A stretch of 64,000 nucleotides of DNA from Flavobacteriales bacterium (GTDB lineage: Bacteria > Bacteroidota > Bacteroidia > Flavobacteriales_G > Salibacteraceae), in NCBI GenBank assembly GCA_013204105.1, contig JABMOM010000029.1:93359-157358 (forward strand), written 5' to 3'. Shown in pieces: positions 54,647 through 63,245 of the stretch (within the stretch, counting starts at the first letter, position 1; each line of letters starts with the position of its first letter). The notes beneath the pieces are model-generated. The model had not been told where the DNA came from. It worked only from the letters and a program-made list of their open reading frames with translations, and did not search any database. A program made the position numbers and the translations under genes.

Positions 54647-55201
54647 TTAGTGTTTAGATTGTTTCCGTTGTTGCTTTTCAACCCTGCGGACAATGTCCTT
54701 GGCTTGGGCATCGCTGAGTTTAAATCCCATCGCCACCTTCTTGCCGATGTACTCGAAGCCGATCATCTCCCCGCCTATGGTCCAGAACGCGTCATTGTAC
54801 GTCTTTGCAAATTTCTTGTCGTCGTAATTGACCGTCCCCAAGTTTTTGATCGTCTGAAAATCATAAGAGCGCACCTTACCATAAGCATTCCAGGTTCGTT
54901 TATAGTCGAGTGTGTCTTCGGATAGGCGAAGAAATTCGCTGCCAGCTCGCTGCCAAATCAAGGATCTAATTGCATAAAACAAAAAGTAAAACCAGAAGGC
55001 CATGAAAACAAGCAAGAATGGAAGCGTGTCCTTTTCGAGTTCTTTGAGCATCCCTACCATGGCCAAGATGCCGGTAAATACCCATACCCCACTCCAAACA
55101 GAGAGGGCGATCCGTTGCCATGGACTCGAATCCGGTAAAATTGCAATGATGGTACCAGCATCCGTTTCTTCTACTGTAACTTTGGCCCCCGATTGGATCA
55201 T
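54647..55201 (-). CDS. Small membrane protein of unknown function
   Basis: This is a 184-residue protein with two predicted membrane helices (IALSVWSGVWVFTGILAMVGML and LPFLLVFMAFWFYFLFYAI) followed by a cytoplasmic domain ending in a basic tail. I use the ATG at 55201; the frame opens earlier (TTG at 55285) but then overlaps the divergent TPR gene start. No family is recognised. Converges with the TolC-like gene. Confidence 0.6.
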   Translation of the reverse strand: MIQSGAKVTVEETDAGTIIAILPDSSPWQRIALSVWSGVWVFTGILAMVGMLKELEKDTLPFLLVFMAFWFYFLFYAIRSLIWQRAGSEFLRLSEDTLDYKRTWNAYGKVRSYDFQTIKNLGTVNYDDKKFAKTYNDAFWTIGGEMIGFEYIGKKVAMGFKLSDAQAKDIVRRVEKQQRKQSKH

Positions 55202-55277
55202 CCCTTTCAATTTTTTTAACGCGCAAAGGTCTATATCTCCATTGATATTTCGTTTTATGAGCAAAATTCCAGCACGT

Positions 55278-56081
55278 ATGTTCAAATTTTACCAGGTCGG
55301 ATTCCTTGCCCTTGCCATGTGCATGGCACTGCCTGGCTCCGCTCAAGTGAAAGGAGGAGAGTTCCAAAAGTTGTTCGATTGGTATGCGATGGAAGACTAT
55401 GAACGATGCGCGTATAAGGCGGAGAGCTATACGCGGAAGGATAAGTACCGTCGCGCACCAGAACCTTACATGTACATGGCCCTCTGCATGTACCAGGCGC
55501 ACGTGAATCCGGACGCATTTGATGAAGAATTCAAGGATCCCATCAAAGACGCTCTGAAGTACGCCTACAAGTTCAGAAAGAAGGATAAGACTGGTGAAAT
55601 GTACGCCTTGAACAAGCGACAGATCGACCAAATCCGAGAAGAAGCCTTGAATCGTGCCAATTTCTACTTCAACGATGAAGATTTTTACAAGGCATCTTCA
55701 GAATTCAAGCGCATCTTGAAAGTAATGCCCGGAGACCAAAACGTAGCCTTCATTACGGGCGTTGCATTGGTAAATGCGCGGAACGTAACAGAGGGTGAAC
55801 GGCTCGTACAGCAGGCTTTGGACAGCTTGAACTATCAGCATGAGACAAGGACGTTTGAAAAAGACGAGGTCACGCATGCATCCCTGATCAAGGCATTTGT
55901 GAGCTACACGAACTACTTGGTTGCACAAGATCAGCAAGACAAAGCCTTAGAAATCATAGCCCTCGGCAGAAAGCTTGTCCCAGAGGACACAACCTTGAAA
56001 GGCCAATACCGAAAGCTTTACGCAAAGGCACCTGAACCCGAGGAAGAAGAAGATACCGAATCGCCTGAGCAGCAGGAGTAG
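55278..56081 (+). CDS. Exported TPR-like protein
   Basis: This is a 267-residue protein with signal peptide [23 protein letters not shown]. The mature part is helical with repeating 34-residue-like units ([26 protein letters not shown] and [28 protein letters not shown]), as in TPR scaffolds, and ends in an acidic tail ([15 protein letters not shown]). Start ATG at 55278 (ATG at 55257 adds seven residues). It precedes trmD by 25 bp and may be co-transcribed. A scaffolding role in the envelope is a guess. Confidence 0.72.
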   Translation: MFKFYQVGFLALAMCMALPGSAQVKGGEFQKLFDWYAMEDYERCAYKAESYTRKDKYRRAPEPYMYMALCMYQAHVNPDAFDEEFKDPIKDALKYAYKFRKKDKTGEMYALNKRQIDQIREEALNRANFYFNDEDFYKASSEFKRILKVMPGDQNVAFITGVALVNARNVTEGERLVQQALDSLNYQHETRTFEKDEVTHASLIKAFVSYTNYLVAQDQQDKALEIIALGRKLVPEDTTLKGQYRKLYAKAPEPEEEEDTESPEQQE

Positions 56082-56106
56082 CTTTGGACCAATCGCCGAC
56101 CAAGCC

Positions 56107-56802
56107 ATGCGCATAGACATCATCACCGTACTCCCTGGCCTTCTAGAAGGCCCTTTTGCCCACTCCATTCTGAAGCGAGCCATGGACAATGGATTGGCCG
56201 AGGTACACGTGCACGATCTTCGGGAGCATGGTATGGGTAAACACAAGCAGGTAGACGACTACCAATTTGGCGGTGGAGCGGGCATGGTCATGATGATCGA
56301 GCCCATCGAAACCTTGATCCTCGCGCTTCAGGCTGAACGAACGTATGACGAGGTCATCTTTATGACCCCAGACGGAGAAGTGTTTGACCAAGGCATGGCC
56401 AATATGCTTTCGCTGAAACAAAACCTCATCTTACTTTGTGGTCATTACAAAGGGGTGGATGAACGCTTGAGGGAGAAATACATCACCAAAGAGATCTCTA
56501 TCGGAGACTACGTGCTTTCGGGAGGAGAACTAGCAGCAGCCGTCGTTAGCGATGCGCTCATTCGATTGATCCCCGGTGTGTTGAACAACGAAACCTCCGC
56601 CCTCTCCGACTCATTTCAAGACGACCTACTCTCCCCTCCTGTTTACACTCGCCCTGCAGAATACAAAGGGATGAAAGTGCCCGAAATCTTACTCAGCGGC
56701 AACTTTAAAAAGATCGATGAGTGGCGGCACCAAATGGCCGAAGAACGCACGAAACAGCGACGTCCAGATATTTGGAATAAAAAACACGAAACCAACGATT
56801 AA
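56107..56802 (+). CDS. trmD: tRNA (guanine-N1)-methyltransferase
   Basis: This is a 231-residue SPOUT methyltransferase that methylates G37 of tRNAs with a G at 36, preventing frameshifting. The knot region has [17 protein letters not shown] and [14 protein letters not shown], both TrmD signatures, and the N-terminus [17 protein letters not shown] is standard. It is followed by rplS, the classical gene order. The ATG at 56107 is the only plausible start. Confidence 0.95.
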   Translation: MRIDIITVLPGLLEGPFAHSILKRAMDNGLAEVHVHDLREHGMGKHKQVDDYQFGGGAGMVMMIEPIETLILALQAERTYDEVIFMTPDGEVFDQGMANMLSLKQNLILLCGHYKGVDERLREKYITKEISIGDYVLSGGELAAAVVSDALIRLIPGVLNNETSALSDSFQDDLLSPPVYTRPAEYKGMKVPEILLSGNFKKIDEWRHQMAEERTKQRRPDIWNKKHETND

Positions 56803-56816
56803 CTAAATAGAAAATC

Positions 56817-56824
56817 TATCTTTG
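56817..56824 (+). promoter_or_regulatory. Bacteroidota -7 promoter element for rplS
   Basis: TATCTTTG matches the TAnnTTTG consensus exactly, 19 bp before the rplS start. It suggests rplS has its own promoter in addition to readthrough from trmD. A clear -33 TTG at the right distance is not present. Confidence 0.6.
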
Positions 56825-56843
56825 CAGCCCAAATTTCACTGGT

Positions 56844-57203
56844 ATGGCAAGCGTAGTAATGCAAGATATCATCAACGAAATCAACCCAAAGTCCGAGCTA
56901 CCTAAGTTCGAGGCGGGAGACACCGTTGCGGTTCACTATAAGATTAAGGAAGGAAACAAGGAGCGTGTCCAGGTTTTCCAAGGCGTTGTAATCCAGAAGA
57001 AAGGAAAGGGATCTACGGAGACCTTTACGGTTCGCAAGATGTCCAGCGGAGTTGGTGTTGAGCGTATCTTCCCAAGTAATAGCCCCTTCATCGACAAGAT
57101 GGAAATAACCAAACGAGGTAAGGTTCGTCGTTCACGCATCTTCTACCTCAGAGAATTGAAAGGTAAAGCTGCCCGAATCAAGGAGCGCTACAACCGACAG
57201 TAA
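56844..57203 (+). CDS. rplS: 50S ribosomal protein L19
   Basis: This is a 119-residue ribosomal protein at the 30S/50S interface. Signatures are [54 protein letters not shown] and the C-terminal [20 protein letters not shown]. Length and order after trmD are standard. A strong intrinsic terminator follows. Confidence 0.96.
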   Translation: MASVVMQDIINEINPKSELPKFEAGDTVAVHYKIKEGNKERVQVFQGVVIQKKGKGSTETFTVRKMSSGVGVERIFPSNSPFIDKMEITKRGKVRRSRIFYLRELKGKAARIKERYNRQ

Positions 57204-57229
57204 TTCCAATAAAATTTTCGAAAGACTTA

Positions 57230-57257
57230 AGAAGGCTTCGGTTTCCGAAGCCTTCTT
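57230..57257 (+). terminator. Rho-independent terminator of rplS
   Basis: AGAAGGCTTCGG-TTT-CCGAAGCCTTCT forms a perfect 12 bp stem with a three-base loop, followed by TTATTG. It lies 26 bp after the rplS stop. Confidence 0.9.
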
Positions 57258-57337
57258 TATTGTTCGTCAACCCTGCCTTAGGTTTTTAGGCTAGGTAGTT
57301 TGTTTCAGCGGACGACGGATGAAATTTCTTTTGACCA

Positions 57338-57366
57338 AAGCCTCGGATCATTCCGAGGCTTTTTTT
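57338..57366 (+). terminator. Second terminator near the end of the next gene
   Basis: AGCCTCGG-ATCATT-CCGAGGCT pairs perfectly and is followed by a run of seven or eight T on the plus strand. It overlaps the stop region of the convergent membrane gene at 57365. Read on the minus strand the T-run is weak (TTTGG), so it mainly serves the plus strand. Confidence 0.8.
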
Positions 57367-58024
57367 ATGCGATGGCCTTGGGTGTTTCTGATCGTCGAAT
57401 GATCCAAGCCAGCATGGGTGAGAAGACAAGCGATGGGCCTATCCACGCGATTAGGTCCGGTAAAAAGTCCAATGCCGTTACCGAGAAGGCGGTCATGGTA
57501 GCTATGAGTGCGCCACCCATAGATGCCCTATGCACCCTGAACCAATATGGATCCTTGGAAGATACGCTGTTGAATTCCCGTATGCTGCTAATGGCTAAGA
57601 AAAGAGATAAGACACCAAACACGCCATATACGATGACTGCAGACCATGACTCCCCTTGCAAGGCCAAGGAAGATAGATAGAGCATATACCCACCAGTAAG
57701 GAGCACGCTTACCGCAGCCGCTTGATCATACCACATGATGCTACCCCCTTTTAGCATTTGCATCGCTCTCACACCTCTATAGGCACTGAAAAAGGAAAGA
57801 AACGCAATGCAAAGCAAGAACTCAAAACCGCGGTAAGTAGCCAATACCACAGCCGTAATGAATACAATCACCATTGCCCTAAAAAAGGCCATTCCAAATC
57901 GTTTGTGGTATTTCACTTTTCGAAATGCCCCCAGGGCAATAATGCCACTGAGTAAGGCGATGCTTCCTGCCGCGATATGAACAAAGCGAAGAACATCAAT
58001 GCTGAAGGAAAGAATAGATTGCAT
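57365..58024 (-). CDS. Polytopic membrane protein (DUF2306-like)
   Basis: This is a 219-residue protein with about seven membrane helices. FVHIAAGSIALLSGIIALGAFR followed by KYHKRFGMAFF is the typical opening of DUF2306-like or cytochrome-b561-like helical bundles; two histidines (HIAAG and a later VHRASM) sit at helix ends and could bind heme, although this is not established. Function is unknown. Start is the ATG at 58024. Confidence 0.65.
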   Translation of the reverse strand: MQSILSFSIDVLRFVHIAAGSIALLSGIIALGAFRKVKYHKRFGMAFFRAMVIVFITAVVLATYRGFEFLLCIAFLSFFSAYRGVRAMQMLKGGSIMWYDQAAAVSVLLTGGYMLYLSSLALQGESWSAVIVYGVFGVLSLFLAISSIREFNSVSSKDPYWFRVHRASMGGALIATMTAFSVTALDFLPDLIAWIGPSLVFSPMLAWIIRRSETPKAIA

Positions 58025-58127
58025 GTGTCTGAATTTTCCGCAAACCTAGCTGCGAAGCAAATTCAGCGTCAATGACAGGGACGACCGTCAAGATTTAGGG
58101 ATGGACATCCATACTAAGGGACGAACA

Positions 58128-58997
58128 TCAAGCCAACTGGGCTATTCTGCGCTTGAATAACTCACCATTTCCACGACTGACGGGAAGGGTTTCGTGCATT
58201 CCTTCCAGGGATACTTGATAACCTTGGGCGTTGCCATCGACGTGTTGGACCTTGGACAAGTTCAAAATGCACGTCCGGTGGGTTCGCATAAGATCTGTTT
58301 GTCCACGCAATTGTTCCTCCGCTGATGCGAGCGAAAGACGGAAGACCTTCTTTTGCGCACCCTCCTCCGTGGCATAATGAATCTCACAGTAGTTGCTGGC
58401 AGATCGAAGGCAGAGCAAGGCATCGTAAGGAACTACCACCTCTTCCCCTTCGTTCTCTCCTTGTATCTTGATCACCTCCACATGCTCTCGCGGTGGATCT
58501 AATTCAGCAATTTGAGTATTCATGAATTGGGCGTTCTTGAGGTTTCGATGCAACATGCGCGCATGGTTGAGGAGTAACAACATGCTGTACGGAAAAAAAC
58601 CAACGATCAGCGTTACGATCAATGTGCCAGTAAGGGTGAATTGTACTTGATCACCATACATGATCCAAACCAGGCCGTAGTTCAAGAGGGTGATGACCAA
58701 AAAATTGAACGCTCCCCACACCAACTCATAGGCAAGGTTCCAAGTGGACTCTTCGAAAGCCGCAGGCACTAACCGTGCGATCAATGCGCAGATTATTATT
58801 CCCAGCGAGGTGACTCCTCCAAACGACAAAGCGTTGATGACCGCTCCGTACGTAGCCATAGCATGGGTGCCAAATGGGCGAAATACAAAGAGAAAAACCG
58901 CAATGAAAAGTCCAAACCCTGCTGCATTCCAAAAGCTAGACCTCCAGGAAAAGGTGATAGGATACGCTTGCTTGAAGTATGAGGTTATTCGGTTCAA
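58128..58997 (-). CDS. Membrane-bound LytTR-type transcription regulator
   Basis: This is a 289-residue protein with four membrane helices (about residues 20-140) and a C-terminal LytTR DNA-binding domain (LSLASAEEQLRGQTDLMRTHRTCILNLSKVQHVDG, with the family HRTCILNL motif). It has no phosphoacceptor domain, so it may sense a membrane signal directly. The start is uncertain: TTG at 58997 follows the terminator of the upstream gene, and a TTG at 59030 would lie inside that terminator's stem. I prefer 58997; there is no in-frame ATG before the second membrane helix. Confidence 0.75.
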   Translation of the reverse strand: MNRITSYFKQAYPITFSWRSSFWNAAGFGLFIAVFLFVFRPFGTHAMATYGAVINALSFGGVTSLGIIICALIARLVPAAFEESTWNLAYELVWGAFNFLVITLLNYGLVWIMYGDQVQFTLTGTLIVTLIVGFFPYSMLLLLNHARMLHRNLKNAQFMNTQIAELDPPREHVEVIKIQGENEGEEVVVPYDALLCLRSASNYCEIHYATEEGAQKKVFRLSLASAEEQLRGQTDLMRTHRTCILNLSKVQHVDGNAQGYQVSLEGMHETLPVSRGNGELFKRRIAQLA

Positions 58998-59012
58998 AAG
59001 AGAAGTTTCTTC

Positions 59013-59046
59013 AAATAAAAAGGGAGGCAATCTTCATTGCCTCCCT
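59013..59046 (-). terminator. Rho-independent terminator of the prolyl oligopeptidase gene
   Basis: GGGAGGCAA pairs with TTGCCTCCC around a six-base loop (59022-59045) and, read on the minus strand, is followed by TTTTTATTT. It lies 25 bp after the peptidase stop and immediately before the LytTR gene. Confidence 0.88.
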
Positions 59047-59070
59047 CGAAATTACATCGTTAAGGATAGA

Positions 59071-61215
59071 TCAGCCCTTATTCTCGTTATACAAATCCTT
59101 CACACCCACATTCCAGAAGAAGAACGACCACTTGTCGGCTTGTTCTTCAATGACCATGGACGTAGGTTTTCCTGCTCCGTGACCTGCTTTTTCCTCTATG
59201 CGAATCAGCACAGGAGCTGTTCCCGCATGCCTTTCTTGTAAGGTTGCTGCAAACTTGAACGAATGTGCAGGCACAACGCGGTCATCGTGATCTGCTGTCG
59301 TCACCATGGTTGCAGGATAGGCTACCCTGTCTTTCAAAGCGTGTACCGGGGAGTAATTCAAGAGGTAAGTAAACATCTCTGCATCATCTTCCGAAGTACC
59401 ATAGTCATATGCCCATCCGGCGCCCGCCGTGAACTTGTGGTAACGGAGCATGTCCATCACACCAACTGCTGGTAATGCCACCTTCATCAACTCCGGACGT
59501 TGACACATCGTAGCTCCCACCAGCAATCCTCCATTCGAACCTCCGGCAATGCCAAGCTTATCCGAACTCGTGTACTTCTCTGAGATGAGGTACTCTGCCG
59601 CAGCGATAAAATCGTCAAAGACATTTTGCTTGTTCAATTTGGTGCCAGCAGAATGCCATTTCTCACCGTACTCGCCGCCGCCTCTCAAGTTTGCTACTGC
59701 GAATACGCCTCCACTTTCCATTAAGACTATGTTGGAGGTACTAAACCGCGGAGTCAAGCTTATGCCGAAGCCTCCATACCCATAGAGCAATGTCGGGTTG
59801 TTTCCATTGAGCGCGATGCCCTTCTTATAGGTAATGATCATTGGCACTTTGGTTCCATCCTTTGAGGAATAGAACACCTGCTTCGATTCAAATTGCGTAG
59901 GATCAAACTTCACCCCGCTCTCCTTATAAACCGTTGATTCACCCGAAGCGATGTCGTAGTGAAAGATCGTAGGAGGGTACACGTAGGAAGTGAAGGAATA
60001 GTACAATTCCATGTCCTCGGTTCGCCCCCCAAAGCCATTTGCCGTGCCGATGCCAGGAAGTTCAATCTCCCGCTCTTTTTCTCCTTTGTTATTGAACTGA
60101 ATAACCATGGAAGTAGCGTCCTTCAAGTAATTCGCGAAGAACTTACCTCCTGCCGTTCCAACTTGAAGCACATCTTGCGTCTCTGGAATGAAATCGGTCC
60201 AATCAGCAGCGGTTGGTTTATCGATGGTAGTCGCAACCACCTTGCCATTTGGCGCATCCAGGTTGGTCTTGATGAAGAGCTTTTCACCGTCGGTATGAAT
60301 AACCCCGTGGTCGTTGTCGAAATTATCGACCACACTCACGATCGGAGCGCCTTCCTTTCGCAGGTCTTGGATGTATAATTCGTTACCGGTGGTAGAAACT
60401 GCAGCGCTGATCACTAAGTAGCTTTCATCTTCCGTAACATAACCTCCAATGTAACGGCGTGGGGTCTCTGACCCTCCAAATACCAACACATCCTCAGATT
60501 GGGGTGTTCCCAACTTATGGAAGAACAACATGTGATGCTGCGTCATACCAGATAGCGCACTTCCATCTTTTGGTTTGTCATAGCTGCTGTAATAGAATCC
60601 TGAATTGCCTTTCCAAGAGGTGCCAGAAAACTTGACATCCATCAATGTATCCTCAAGGATCTCCTTGGTCTGTGCATTCATGATGATGACCTTTCGCCAG
60701 TCTGAGCCACCTTCAGATATCTGATAAGCGACCAAGGATCCGTCTTTCGTAAAGTTGATGCCCGCCATGGAGGTAGTGCCATCCTTTGAAAAGTCATTGG
60801 GATTCAAGAAGACCTCATCAACCCCTCCATCCAATGATTGTCGGTAGATAACGTATTGATTTTGCAGGCCATCGTTCTTGTAGTAATAGGTGTATTCACC
60901 TCGCTTGAAAGGAGCTGAGTATTTTTCATAATCCCACAACTCGGTCAAGCGGTCCACAATTTTCTGACGGTAAGGGATGGTTTCAAGGAAACCAAAGGTC
61001 ACTGCATTCTGCGCACTTACCCATTGGGCCGTTTCATCGGATGTGTCGTTTTCCAACCATCGATACGGATCTGCTACTTGCGTGCCAAAATAGTCTTCGA
61101 CAACAGTGCTGTCTTTTCTCGTTTCAGGATAGTCCAATGCCATTTGCTCCTCTTTTTCAACCGGTGCAGTGCACGCTGTGATCAATCCAATTAAAACCAG
61201 CCATATATACTTCAT
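59071..61215 (-). CDS. Prolyl oligopeptidase family serine peptidase
   Basis: This is a 714-residue S9A peptidase, which cuts short proline-containing peptides. An N-terminal lipoprotein signal (YIWLVLIGLITAC) would anchor it in the envelope. A seven-bladed propeller (about residues 75-430) is followed by the alpha/beta hydrolase: the nucleophile S560 in AGGSNGGLL, the acid in TTADHDDRVVP and the base in EEKAGHGAGKP. Typical length. Single gene with its own terminator. Confidence 0.93.
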   Translation of the reverse strand: MKYIWLVLIGLITACTAPVEKEEQMALDYPETRKDSTVVEDYFGTQVADPYRWLENDTSDETAQWVSAQNAVTFGFLETIPYRQKIVDRLTELWDYEKYSAPFKRGEYTYYYKNDGLQNQYVIYRQSLDGGVDEVFLNPNDFSKDGTTSMAGINFTKDGSLVAYQISEGGSDWRKVIIMNAQTKEILEDTLMDVKFSGTSWKGNSGFYYSSYDKPKDGSALSGMTQHHMLFFHKLGTPQSEDVLVFGGSETPRRYIGGYVTEDESYLVISAAVSTTGNELYIQDLRKEGAPIVSVVDNFDNDHGVIHTDGEKLFIKTNLDAPNGKVVATTIDKPTAADWTDFIPETQDVLQVGTAGGKFFANYLKDATSMVIQFNNKGEKEREIELPGIGTANGFGGRTEDMELYYSFTSYVYPPTIFHYDIASGESTVYKESGVKFDPTQFESKQVFYSSKDGTKVPMIITYKKGIALNGNNPTLLYGYGGFGISLTPRFSTSNIVLMESGGVFAVANLRGGGEYGEKWHSAGTKLNKQNVFDDFIAAAEYLISEKYTSSDKLGIAGGSNGGLLVGATMCQRPELMKVALPAVGVMDMLRYHKFTAGAGWAYDYGTSEDDAEMFTYLLNYSPVHALKDRVAYPATMVTTADHDDRVVPAHSFKFAATLQERHAGTAPVLIRIEEKAGHGAGKPTSMVIEEQADKWSFFFWNVGVKDLYNENKG

Positions 61216-61314
61216 TCGTTACGCGTTTGACGCGAAAATAAAACAAGACTTCGAGCCAAAGGCAAGGCATACTCGGAATGCTTGATTTGGGATATATCGT
61301 TATCATTGAAGTAG

Positions 61315-61863
61315 ATGATGAAGGAATCGGATATCGACCCAAGATTTTACAATTCAGAAACTAGAAAGCCCTTTGAATCGTGCCTTGTATGCAGCACTTT
61401 GTTGCAAGAGAGCGGGAACGATTACTTCGTCGAACGCATCTTCCGAAGGGTACCCAACTTAGGGGTCACTGAAGCCATTTTTGAATACGGCATGTGCATG
61501 CAATGCGCTGAGCAAATGCGCAAGGAGTTGTCAGAAGAATCCAGAGAGAAAGTAGAAGGCTATTTTGAGCAAAGACTAGCCGAACGTAGTCATGCAGCAA
61601 GCGAGCCCAGCATGGAAGTATGCCTGCTTACTGGTACGCCCATCGGTGATAGCATCGAGTTTTCATATCATGGGCACTGCCGGGGTGATCGCATGATTCA
61701 TTCGATCTTTCCCTATGCGGTCAGCGATGTCGCTATGGAAGAGATCAGCGCGCTCCTCTCCGATGAAACCATTGATCAACTAGACGACTTCAAAGGGAAG
61801 TATTTCACAGGGCCTCCAGAGTATGCAGACCTGCTGAATCCAAAGAGATTGATTCCCCTTTGA
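61315..61863 (+). CDS. Cysteine-rich putative zinc-binding protein
   Basis: This is a 182-residue soluble protein with two CxxC pairs (CLVC near residue 25 and CMQC near residue 62), which could bind zinc, and further cysteines at CLLTGTP and GHCRGDRM. The C-terminal half is acidic and helical. No family or function is recognised. Either of two tandem ATG codons (61315, 61318) could be used. No signal peptide. Confidence 0.6.
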   Translation: MMKESDIDPRFYNSETRKPFESCLVCSTLLQESGNDYFVERIFRRVPNLGVTEAIFEYGMCMQCAEQMRKELSEESREKVEGYFEQRLAERSHAASEPSMEVCLLTGTPIGDSIEFSYHGHCRGDRMIHSIFPYAVSDVAMEEISALLSDETIDQLDDFKGKYFTGPPEYADLLNPKRLIPL

Positions 61864-61929
61864 GTTCTGCAAAGCAACCGTTTTCTCAATCCAAATCTCC
61901 CAATCGAAATTGCCGCTTAGATTTACAGT

Positions 61930-62625
61930 ATGAAAAGGATGTTACTGCTCTGCCTCCTCACGACGCTGCTCTTTTCCGCAGCGGGCCTTGCGCAAGACAG
62001 CACGAAGGTGCGCTTCTACGTCAAGGGAAGCTCCGATTTTTGGATCAAACTGGATGGCGAGCTCCTTCCGTTGAGCAATATTCAGATGATTTCCCGAGGC
62101 ACCCATGACATTGAAATCTGGTCGCCGATGCACTTGAAGTACATCGGCGAAATAACCGTGCTTGCAGCAGATTCCATGAGTTTCTATCAGGAATTGAAAA
62201 AGGATCAGGAGTATATCGCTTATCTCTTCGAAATGGACAAGTACAAGCGCAAAGTGTTTTTAGGACGAACCGCTCCTTTGTTCGCGGCTTTCGCAGGAGC
62301 CGTTGCCGCTCCAATCTTTTTCTTCGCTCGCAAGAATTGGCATGAAAAAACCGTGATAGAAGATTTCAAATTCGAATATTTTTCGAGCAATGCGAGTGGT
62401 GCAGACAATATTCGAGCACGTTATCAGACTACCAACGCTCTCTTTTTCACAAGCCTGGGAATGGTAGCAGGTGGACTGACTTCCTATGCCCTGCTCCAAC
62501 GTTGGGTGAAAAACTTGAAAAAGCCCGTCTACCGGCAGTTGAATCCCTTTACGGTGGAAACTTTTGAAATTGGTTTTCATCCCGTCACTGGTACTCCTCA
62601 AGTAGGTCTAACGCTCAACTTTTAA
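61930..62625 (+). CDS. Exported protein of unknown function
   Basis: This is a 231-residue protein with signal peptide MKRMLLLCLLTTLLFSAAGLAQ. The N-terminal 90 residues are beta-rich, followed by two hydrophobic segments (APLFAAFAGAVAAPIFFFA and FFTSLGMVAGGLTSYALL) and a conserved-looking end (FEIGFHPVTGTPQVGLTLNF) that could be a barrel strand or surface turn. The short spacing of 2 bp to the next gene suggests an operon of two. The family is not recognised. Confidence 0.6.
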   Translation: MKRMLLLCLLTTLLFSAAGLAQDSTKVRFYVKGSSDFWIKLDGELLPLSNIQMISRGTHDIEIWSPMHLKYIGEITVLAADSMSFYQELKKDQEYIAYLFEMDKYKRKVFLGRTAPLFAAFAGAVAAPIFFFARKNWHEKTVIEDFKFEYFSSNASGADNIRARYQTTNALFFTSLGMVAGGLTSYALLQRWVKNLKKPVYRQLNPFTVETFEIGFHPVTGTPQVGLTLNF

Positions 62626-62627
62626 TC

Positions 62628-63245
62628 ATGCGAAGCGCTATTACCTACCTCCTGCTTCTTTTGTTCCTCGCTGCATGCGAGCCAAAACCAAAGGCGTGTC
62701 TAGATTGGAGCGACACCATCGAGGCTGGAACGACGCTTGACTTAGCAAGCTGCAGCGAAGACTATGATTTTCTAACTTGGGAATTTTCGGATGATCGGGG
62801 TTACGTAAGTGATGTGGTGGCTCGGATCTTTGAAAAGGAAGAAAACATGTTTGTCAAGCTCACGGCTTATTCAGATGGCGCTTACCGTAGTGATGAGGTG
62901 ATCCTTCCATTCAAGACCAGTTTTCGCTACGTTGACCGCATGGAAGTAATTGGAGAATCCAATTACTCTGCGCTAGAATTAAGGATGGCCGGTGGAATCT
63001 TTCTGGGCGGCGACGCCAAAGGCATTTTCACGGAAAGCGCTCCCTACATTGTCTACGTTTGGCCTGAAACCAAAGTAGTCGTTGAAAGTAAGCGCAGTGA
63101 ATTGGCTGTTTTTGGCTATAAAAATGGCAGCGAGGTCTCACTGGGGTCGAAACCGTACAATTTTGAAACCTACAAGGAGAATCCAATGGTCATGGAGACC
63201 ACGGATGGTCTGTTGGTAAACGTTTATTGGACTTACCGCGACTGA
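62628..63245 (+). CDS. Lipoprotein of unknown function
   Basis: This is a 205-residue lipoprotein with signal AITYLLLLLFLAAC and lipobox cysteine, followed by EPKPKAC. The body is beta-rich and acidic. Its 3' end overlaps the convergent histidine kinase by 13 bp. No family is recognised. Confidence 0.6.
   Translation: MRSAITYLLLLLFLAACEPKPKACLDWSDTIEAGTTLDLASCSEDYDFLTWEFSDDRGYVSDVVARIFEKEENMFVKLTAYSDGAYRSDEVILPFKTSFRYVDRMEVIGESNYSALELRMAGGIFLGGDAKGIFTESAPYIVYVWPETKVVVESKRSELAVFGYKNGSEVSLGSKPYNFETYKENPMVMETTDGLLVNVYWTYRD

Noticed and set aside
61860..62108. Plus-strand ORF overlapping the start of the exported protein at 61930.
   Set aside because: The other frame gives a clean signal peptide and a longer protein, so this is a shadow.
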